Assembly: GCA_023362775.1 (NCBI GenBank) | Contig: JALMGJ010000003.1 | Location: forward strand, 46,951,916 to 47,015,915 | Reading direction: 5' to 3' | Source of the DNA: Charina bottae | Taxonomy: Eukaryota; Chordata; Lepidosauria; Squamata; Charinaidae | Length of the DNA: 64,000 nt | Shown here: piece by piece, positions 57,194 through 64,000 of the stretch | Layout: the number at the start of each line of letters is the position of its first letter | How positions within the stretch are numbered: position 1 is the first letter of the stretch | Program-made: the position numbers and the translations under genes | Notes under the pieces: model-generated | What the model was told of the DNA's origin: nothing | Database searches by the model: none | The model's input: only the letters and a program-made list of their open reading frames with translations

Positions 57194-57935
57194 AAGAGGC
57201 CCTTCGAACGGTCACTCATACCCTGGTTGTCTCCCATATAGACTACTGCAACGCACTCTACATGGGGCTACCCTTGAAGAATATCCGGAGGCTACAGCTG
57301 GTGCAGAATGCGGCTGCATGGGCAGTTTTAGGTGCATCAAGATCGTTACACATAACACCTTCCGGGTGTTGCTTCCGGGTCCAATTCAAGGTGTTGGTTA
57401 TCACCTTTAAAGCCCTACATGGCACGGGACCAGGTTATCTGAGGGACCACCTCATCCCCATTACATCATCCTGTCCCACCCGATCTTGCAGAGAGGGCAT
57501 GCTGCGGACCCCTTCTATGAAAGAATTCCACCTAGCGGGGTCCCAGAGACGAGCCTTCTCTGCAGCAGCACCTGCCCTATGGAACATCCTCTCACCAGGG
57601 ATAAGACAGGCCCCCTCACTCCTGGATTTCAGAAAAAAATTAAAAACCTGGCTCTGTGATCTCACCTGGGGCAAAAAGGAAAGTGGTCAAGCCTGGGGAT
57701 GGCTGATTCCCTAGAGCCACCTTAAATATCTAAAATATTTTAAATATATTCAACGTCACTTTAAGAAACACCTGCCACTTGGATTTTATTGTATTTTTAT
57801 TGTATTTTTATTTTTATTATTGTTTTTATTGTATTTTGTTGATATTATGCTGTGAACTGCCCAGAGTCCCTCCTTGAGGGGGAGATGGGCGGTTATAGAA
57901 ATTCAACAAATAAAAAAATAAAAAATAAATAAAAC
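57194..57935 (+). mobile_element. Relatively young L2 3' fragment
   Basis: The frame from 57262 to 57714 is open for 150 codons and matches the C-terminus of the 3020-5215 frame: GLPLKNIRRLQLVQNAAAWA, FRVQFKVLVITFKALHGTGP, RSCREGMLRTPSMKEFHLAG, APALWNILSPGIR. A 3' UTR with the ACTGCCCAGAGTC/GATGGGCGGT hairpin and an AAAT tail follows. The TGG and WVPV region after the HITP block carries a small deletion relative to the full-length copy. Confidence 0.9.
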
Positions 57936-57949
57936 ATAGGCTACAAATC

Positions 57950-59090
57950 TGTTGCAAAACCATTTATGATTTGAATGGCCTAGCAAAAAGAAGTTTGCAC
58001 AGTAACAGTGTACTGAATAAAGCTTAGGTAGATGTCCTCAAGCATTTGAGAGATCCCATGCACAGGTTGCATTTTCCCAATACATACTCAACACATTTAG
58101 AAACATAACCAAACCTGCATACTTTAGTGTTAGTTCAGACTAGTTTCATAAGCTGAACTTTATTAAATATGAGTAACAGATCCACATACTTCCCTTTGCA
58201 TCTCCTCTCTCATACTAGCTTTGCTGTTTCTATTAAGCCCAGTTCATCACTGAACCAAGAAAGTGTTTTAATATTGACTAGGCAAGATATAAAAGCAGGA
58301 AGAAAGGAAATACAGACATTTATTCTTGATTTTCTAAGAGTTAAGGATGTGTAGTATCTAAAAATTCACATATTTGCCATATGAAATATCAAGGTTTCTG
58401 TGATAGCATAGAAAAGATCTGCTTATACAAGTAGTTGTTACAAAGTACTGTATGTTATAGGAAGACAGTTTTTTGTATAATCCCTCTTCTTACTGATGCA
58501 CATTCCCTGTTTTTCCGACCAGTCTTGCATACATTAAGACTAGTGATAGCATTACAGTAATTTTGCTAATGGTTAATACTAGCCAAGTATTAAGAGAGTT
58601 TAACCTTACATCTGGAAGTCACTATACTGATGATGACTAGTGAAGACTCCCTTAAAATACTTGAATATTGCAATCTGGATTTGGAGCAAGCTATTTCAAC
58701 TGTATCACAAAAAATGTTGTTTTTTTAAAGAAAAACGGAAAAGGGAAACACAGAAAATGTATTAACTTTTTTTTTTTGCATAAGTGTAGAAGTGTTTTAC
58801 TGCAAACATGTACTAGAATGAAATTTCAAACTGTACTGATGTTCTGACATGCTCCTAAGTGATCTGCAGCATAATTCTGTACTTATAATAAAACGTAGAG
58901 ATTTTTTCCCCCTAGTTGGCAAGCAATTCTATTTTTACTTGGCCTTGAATCTACACAAGATCCTGGTAATAAATTACCAACATTGACAGAGAGCCATTTT
59001 GTGGAAAAAACAGCAGGGCCTAAAGTGCCTTCAGTCAAAGTGACTTGAGGACAGCCCTGCAACTAATATTACTTTTTCTTCCTTCAGGTA
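57950..59090. other. Intronic sequence, nothing recognised
   Basis: AT-rich intron with short A and T runs; no supported feature. Confidence 0.45.
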
Positions 59091-59100
59091 ACAACTAGAG

Positions 59101-59423
59101 CAGGGGTCCCCAACCTTTTTGGCACCAGGGACCGGTTTTGTGGAAGACAATTTTTCCACGGAACGGGGGGCAGATGGTTTCGGGATGAAACCTTTGCTGT
59201 GCGCTGATAGGTGTAGGTGCTTCTGCTTCCTGGTCTCCTATCAGCTGCTCCAGTTCAGGCTCGGCTTTCGTGCCTTCCCCGCCTCTTCCTGATATCGGCT
59301 CCTCTTCTTCCAAATTGGAGACCAGCATGGCGGCAAGGGAAGACTTGTTCCGGACAGTGCAGCCCGGTTCCTAACAGGCCACGGACCGGTACCGGTCCGC
59401 AGCCCGGGGGTTGGGGACCCCTG
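59101..59423. mobile_element. Complete non-autonomous hAT element, CAGGGGTCCCCAAC family (323 bp)
   Basis: Perfect 8-bp TSD AACTAGAG (59093-59100, 59424-59431). Termini CAGGGGTCCCCAACC and GGTTGGGGACCCCTG are exact inverted repeats of 15 bp. Inside are GGCACCAGGGACCGGTTTTG, TTTTTCCACGGA and ACGGACCGGTACCGGTCCG. Similar termini are familiar to me from hAT elements in mammals; this is memory, not a search. Confidence 0.93.
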
Positions 59424-59996
59424 AACTAGAGGATCATACAAAAACCAGATTTGGCCTAGTGCCTATCTATTACTGACAGTTAACATGCTGCCTCAAAAGA
59501 GATCAGTATATTATTCTCTACACTTACCTTGTTGAAGGTTGCCAAAGAAAACTTTATTTTAAGTTAATGTTTGCCCTTAATGATTTTGTTTATTGATCCT
59601 AACCTGCATTTTTAAAGTAAAAGTTTTAAAAAAGGAGAATAATCAATGCCTTGCAATAGCTTAAGAATCATTTTAAACATATATGAAAATGCACTGTAAC
59701 TAAAAACTGAAGGACATAAGACCTTGTCAACAGGCCTGGTATTTTCTGATGATCTCCCATCCAATACTAATCAGGTCCCACCTGGTTAACTCTTCACCTC
59801 CTACCTACAGCCTTTCCACTCCCAGTACTACAATTTTGATTGGGGAAAAGGCAAAGCAAACTGTGCCACTAAAACTAAAATGTTGTGCTGCTAAATTCCT
59901 ACAATATGACCTCAAGGACCAGGCGGTTGAGGGGGGGGGGGAAATATGCTGCAGGGACTACATGCAGTCCGCAGGTTTCCCACTCTTGCTCTAGAA

Positions 59997-60131
59997 CAGC
60001 ATTTCTCAACCTTGGCAACTTTACGACGTGTGGACTTCAACTCCCAGAATTCCCCAGCCAGCCATGATGGATGCAGAATTCTGGGAGTTGAAGTCCACAC
60101 GTCATAAAGCTGCCAAGGTTGAGAAACACTG
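59997..60131. mobile_element. Palindromic hAT MITE, copy 2 (135 bp)
   Basis: Ends CAGCATTTCTCAACCTTGGC and CCAAGGTTGAGAAACACTG; 8-bp duplication CTCTAGAA/CTCTAGAG (59989-59996, 60132-60139, one mismatch). The arms carry GTGTGGACTTCAACTCCCAG and its complement. It is the same family as 9724-9839. Confidence 0.9.
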
Positions 60132-60429
60132 CTCTAGAGGCTGCCATATTCAAGGCTAGTCATTACCATGCATTGGGAAATAGCAAGACAACAACAACAA
60201 TACAGTAGGGTCCACCAGAGACTTCATTTCAATGTTTCATGGTGATTGATGGCAGGCTGGAAGAGCTGAGGCATGGAGGGATTAATATTATTATTATGAT
60301 GTTGTAGTAGTAGTATGCCACCCGAATAGTTACTGCCTTCATGCTGTAGCTGTGGGTTTCCTAGAAGCACTTGGGCTTATCATGGGAGGAAGTAGGATGT
60401 TGAGCTGGACAGGCCATTTGATGGATCCT

Positions 60430-60985
60430 GCAGGATTCTTGTATTTATTCATTACATTTATATGGTGTCTTTTTCCTAGAAGCTGCAGGAGACAGGAACG
60501 TTACAACCCTATGAGGTAGGTTAGCAACTGTTGTACAGGTAGTCCTTGCTTAACAATGATAACTGATAACGGCAACTCAAAATGCAATGTCACGTGACCA
60601 TGCCAACTTACAACAGCAGTTCTGGTTGCCATCGTTAAGCAAATCTCACGTGGTGGTTAAGCACGATGTCACATGATCGCCATTTGCAACCTCCTGCCAG
60701 CTGCCCCATTGACTTTGCTTGTCGGAAGATGGCAGGGAAAGTCGCAAATGGCGATCATGTGACTGCAGGACACTGCAACCATTATAATTGTGAGCCAGTT
60801 GCCAAGTGCCTAAATCACAGTCATGGGACTGTGGACATGCTGCGACGGCCACAACTACAAGGAACTCTGAACGGTCACTGAACAAGTGGTCGTTCAACGA
60901 GGACTTCCTGTAATGTCACCCAGTAAAACTGCATTTAAACCAAGATCTCCTAGTTTCTAGTCCCTAATCACCACACCAGACTGGG
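60430..60985 (-). mobile_element. Degraded tRNA-SINE interrupted by a MITE
   Basis: Left of the MITE, ACAACCCTATGAGGTAGGTT is typical of SINE 3' regions. Right of it, CCTAGTTTCTAGTCCCTAAT and CACCACACCAGACTGG is the reverse complement of a tRNA-like head. The MITE at 60536-60910 separates them, so the SINE is the older insertion. Confidence 0.6.
60536..60910. mobile_element. TA-flanked MITE, GTAGTCCTC family, inside a SINE
   Basis: TA|CAGGTAGTCCTTGCTTAACA at the left and AACGAGGACTTCCTG|TA at the right. The interior has ATGTCACGTGACCATGCC, CGCCATTTGCAACCTCCTGC and GACTTTGCTTGTCGGAAG. CACGTG occurs at 60591-60596 and 60647-60652. Confidence 0.9.
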
Positions 60986-60989
60986 ATCT

Positions 60990-62700
60990 TTTTCTTTCTC
61001 ATACAAGGGACCCATGAGTGTGTGTAATCCATATGAAGCACATTTTTTATTCAGACATATTAGGTTATAGGCATCTGCCACCCCGATTTGTTGAGACTGC
61101 CTGGGCCAAAGCAATTCTTTTGATATTCAAGAAGGGATAATTACAGCCTATACTCTTTCCAGCTGGCTAAATTAATATGTCCACATCTTCCTAAGAAGCT
61201 GCACTTAACATTTACAGGACTTATTATATATGTGCTTTCTTAACATGACGTCTTATCAGCCCTGCCATAGCTGAAGTGATTCCAAAAGTGCTTTTGGATT
61301 TTCTCCCAGTTAATAACTCTTGTTTTCTGTCTCTCTCCCTTTTTTTTTTTTTTTTTTTGGTACATGACCGGCAAGGTCCTTCAACATAGCAGTAAAATGG
61401 GACAGCTAATTATCAACGAATCCACCTTGCTGTACCACGCTTGGCAACTTTTATCAGCACAGGACAGCTGCATTCTCTGTGTTTGAAGTGAAATGTCACT
61501 CTCTGCTAATGCAGCAAGACTTACATCACTAATGATGCCTTGACGCTCCAAAGAAACAACTAAAGCCTAATTAAAAATTCAGATTTGTTCTCCTAAGCAT
61601 AACAATATTAACTGCTTTTCCATCAGGACCTTGTTACGTCTTTCCAAAATGTTTGGTTATAAAAAAAAAAAAAGTAGAAGAGGAATAGGATGAAAAACTG
61701 TTGTAGACTTGGGCATTCCTTGGAGCATTTTAAAAAGGCTGTTATGGTTGGAACCAAACCAACACACAATCATGTAAACCAGATGATTTTTTACTTCACT
61801 CCTTCAATTCTAATTACTACACTGCAGACTGTTTTTGTAAGAAAAATGGTTCCATAAAGATTTATCAGCTGTAACGTTTTTGGTTTCTTTAAATATCCGA
61901 CTGATTAGAAAAGGGGGAAAAATCTACAGCAACCAGAAGCTACGAAGAAAAAAGGCTGTGAGTTATTAAGCTGGCCCATTTCACTTGATGTTCAATATTT
62001 GAAAACTAATGTAATCCAAGTATACTCCAATGTTCATAATGCAAAGTTTAATTTAATTGGTAAAAAGTTAATTTCAGGAGTTGCTCAAATAAAAGTTTTA
62101 ATATAATAAAATGTCCATATATTGACAAATAATTCATAATCCACAGCCATCTCTTTCAAGTAACGATGATGTCAAAATGACTTCTACACCATGTCATTGC
62201 ACGAAGTTTGTGATTATGAGATTACATGATGACATTATGAGATTATATGATGATGTCAGAATATAAGTCACATGATGTCATGATGCATCTACTGTCATCT
62301 GCCCCTCCTTATCCCCTGTGGACACCCACACATGTCCCAAGCAGATGATTTGTTCATAAAATTTCTTTTAAACGTTATACCAGTTCTTTGTAGTATCACT
62401 ATTTGTTTCCCAATTCCTATACTTTTTTTGTACATCATTAATACAGGACATTGCATCTTTCCCATGATTTCAAGATGGCTTTTTTTCAAATAAGCTACAG
62501 TTAATTGTAACCACAATTTATCAGTTTGAACGGAACAAAGTAAAAGAGAGGTGATAAGCATGCAACAAATGTAGGTTGATTCATAGCACCCTAAACTAGG
62601 TTTAATGACACCCAACCCAATTTGTGAAAACAGATGATTGAACTTCTGCAGTGCTTATATTCTCAAAATATAAAGAAATTCTGCTCTATTCCAAATTATG
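60990..62700. other. Largely non-repetitive block, candidate conserved non-coding DNA at 61240-61640
   Basis: No repeat family is recognisable apart from a poly-T run (about 61340-61361). The part at 61370-61600 has even composition and motifs such as CAGCTAATTATCAACG, AACTTTTATCAGCAC and GCTAATGCAGCAAG, and looks unlike decayed transposon sequence. Near 62165-62290 there is a GATGA/ATGATGTCA-rich stretch. No gene can be supported. Confidence 0.3.
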
Positions 62701-62713
62701 GCATCTGACAATT

Positions 62714-62748
62714 ATACACACACACACACACAGAGTATATATATATAT

Positions 62749-62779
<31 letters not shown>

Positions 62780-62784
62780 TATAC
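62714..62784. repeat. CA/TA compound microsatellite
   Basis: Alternating (CA)n and (TA)n runs. Confidence 0.9.
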
Positions 62785-62837
62785 TGGTAGAGGTTGAGGA
62801 CACATACCACCCATGGGGGTGAGAAGGGAATTTTTAT

Positions 62838-63295
62838 GGCAAGGGACCAGGTTACCTGAGGAACCGTCTCATCCCCATAACATTGACCCGCCCCACTTGG
62901 TCATGCAGAGAGGGCATGCTACGGACCCCATCGGCAAAGGAATTCCATCTAGTGGGGTCTAGGAGGCGAGCCTTCTCTGCAGTAGCCCTTTGGAATATCT
63001 TGCCCCCGGAGCTGAGGCGGCTTTCCTCACTCCCGGCCTTCCGGAAGAATTTGAAGACCTGGTTCTGCCGCCTTGCCTGGGAAGGGGAAAGTAACAGCTT
63101 CTCCTGGGGGTGGCTAGAGCCGTAGTGCCCTCCCTATTAGCTGAGCTTTTATCATTTCATACTTATTTATTCTATTTATATTGTAGAATATATAGCATTA
63201 ATATGATTGTAATGTTATATTATGCTTTTATCTATTGATTTTATTGTAAACCGCCCAGAGTTCCCCGTTGGGGGAAATGGGCGGTGATATAAATT
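62838..63295 (+). mobile_element. Young L2 3' fragment
   Basis: It starts abruptly at GGGACCAGGTTACCTGAGGA and is nearly identical to the end of the full-length copy (4778 onward): SCREGMLRTPSAKEFHLVGS, LWNILPPELRRLSSLPAFRK, NLKTWFCRLAWEGE. The hairpin AACCGCCCAGAG / GATGGGCGGTGAT and an AAAT end follow. An 80-codon open frame remains (62883-63125). Confidence 0.9.
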
Positions 63296-63300
63296 AAAAT

Positions 63301-63301
<1 letters not shown>

Positions 63302-63348
<47 letters not shown>

Positions 63349-63357
63349 ATACACACA

Positions 63358-63430
<73 letters not shown>
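63302..63430. repeat. GATA / GA / CA compound microsatellite after the L2 tail
   Basis: (TAGA)n, (GA)n, (CA)n, then a long (GA)n tract, directly downstream of the L2 AAAT tail. LINE tails commonly seed such arrays. Confidence 0.9.
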
Positions 63431-63431
<1 letters not shown>

Positions 63432-64000
63432 ATTATAATCTAACTTGCTGTAACCAGCATATACTGGGGAAAAGGTCTAATTCTCATGTTAGAGAGTTGT
63501 TCAATATCCAATTCATCTTCAGACTCATGGTTCGGCATCTGTTTTCATATTTGGAAAGAATAGCGTTTTCATTGCCATTCTTTTTGTGGGTACAGATACA
63601 AATGGGTTTTAATAAGTGGTTCAAATAAAGTATCACTTTTGTTAATAAGTGATGCCTATGCAAGGATTTGTAAATGTTTTTATCTATCCATTTTATATTA
63701 TCTGAACAACTTCTTTTTCTGCAATGACCCTGTTATCAATTACTGTAGTATGGAACGGATCACCAGACTGAAGTTATACATCAGCATACTTTTGTTCATT
63801 CCTGGTAACAAATGGATTTTTTAAATTCTGGTTAAGTAATGTCACTGTACTGAGTCATTCAATTCCTGACACATCATTTTACTAAATTTTAAAATGCAAA
63901 ATTAAATTAATAATCATCACTCTAATATAAGAGTATTTATTCCTATACAATTAAGTTACTTACAAGTCTATTTAACTAACTTTAAAAGAGGAAAAATACA
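63431..64000. other. Intronic sequence, nothing recognised
   Basis: AT-rich sequence to the window edge with no supported feature. Confidence 0.45.

Larger units (their letters stand above)
24960..64000 (-). other. CACHD1: Partial large upstream CACHD1 intron (>39 kb)
   Basis: Everything to the right of the acceptor at 24960 appears to be one intron continuing past the window edge. Open frames of 60-150 codons in it are LINE remnants or chance. No exon-like segment with both splice sites and an in-phase CACHD1-like peptide was found. If this is intron 1, it is a natural place for regulatory DNA. Confidence 0.65.

Noticed and set aside
59101..59423. CRISPR-like or regulatory palindrome at ACCGGTACCGGT
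   Set aside because: Fully explained as the internal palindrome of a hAT element with exact ends and TSD; the organism is also a vertebrate.

Overview
This window is vertebrate nuclear DNA, almost certainly from a squamate reptile (lizard or snake; I cannot say which). It is AT-rich and nearly all intronic. It carries a combination typical of squamates: L2-type LINEs, RTE/BovB LINEs, L1-derived elements with 17-bp target-site duplications (TSDs), tRNA-derived SINEs with BovB-like or L2-like tails, hAT and TA-flanked MITEs, a Penelope-like fragment and one solo LTR.

The only host gene supported lies on the minus strand. Two short exons with canonical splice sites (24897-24959, then 5634-5782) join in phase and encode a peptide that I recognise from memory as the N-terminal ectodomain of CACHD1, an alpha2delta-like VWFA/Cache membrane protein. 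The window therefore holds >39 kb of the upstream intron, both exons, the 19.1-kb intron between them, and 5.6 kb of the next intron. No other protein-coding gene, RNA gene or CpG-island promoter of the host is supported.

Layout. 1-5633: intron with a nearly full-length L2 (about 660-5242) whose endonuclease region is frameshifted. Its 731-codon reverse-transcriptase frame is open but has lost the catalytic YADD box. 5783-24896: intron with hAT and tRNA-SINE copies, two BovB fragments, a Penelope-like foldback, and an antisense L2 split by a solo LTR. 24960-36800: an L2 split by an L1-derived insertion, then a 2.5-kb L1-derived element (33125-35670) that keeps a 5' UTR and ORF1 but lacks nearly all of ORF2, like mammalian HAL1. 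36800-49600: SINEs, a second ORF2-less L1-derived element (40151-42183), a foldback, and a cluster of TA-flanked MITEs. 49600-64000: more hAT elements, a duplicated 0.37-kb segment in which one copy is interrupted by a SINE and the other keeps the empty site, L2 3' ends, and microsatellites.

The main interest is in the mobile elements: two 5'-complete ORF2-less L1 derivatives, recognisable promoter-type motifs at LINE 5' ends, SINEs with the same kind of head but different LINE tails, and many insertions dated relative to each other by nesting. Family names are from memory; no database search was possible.
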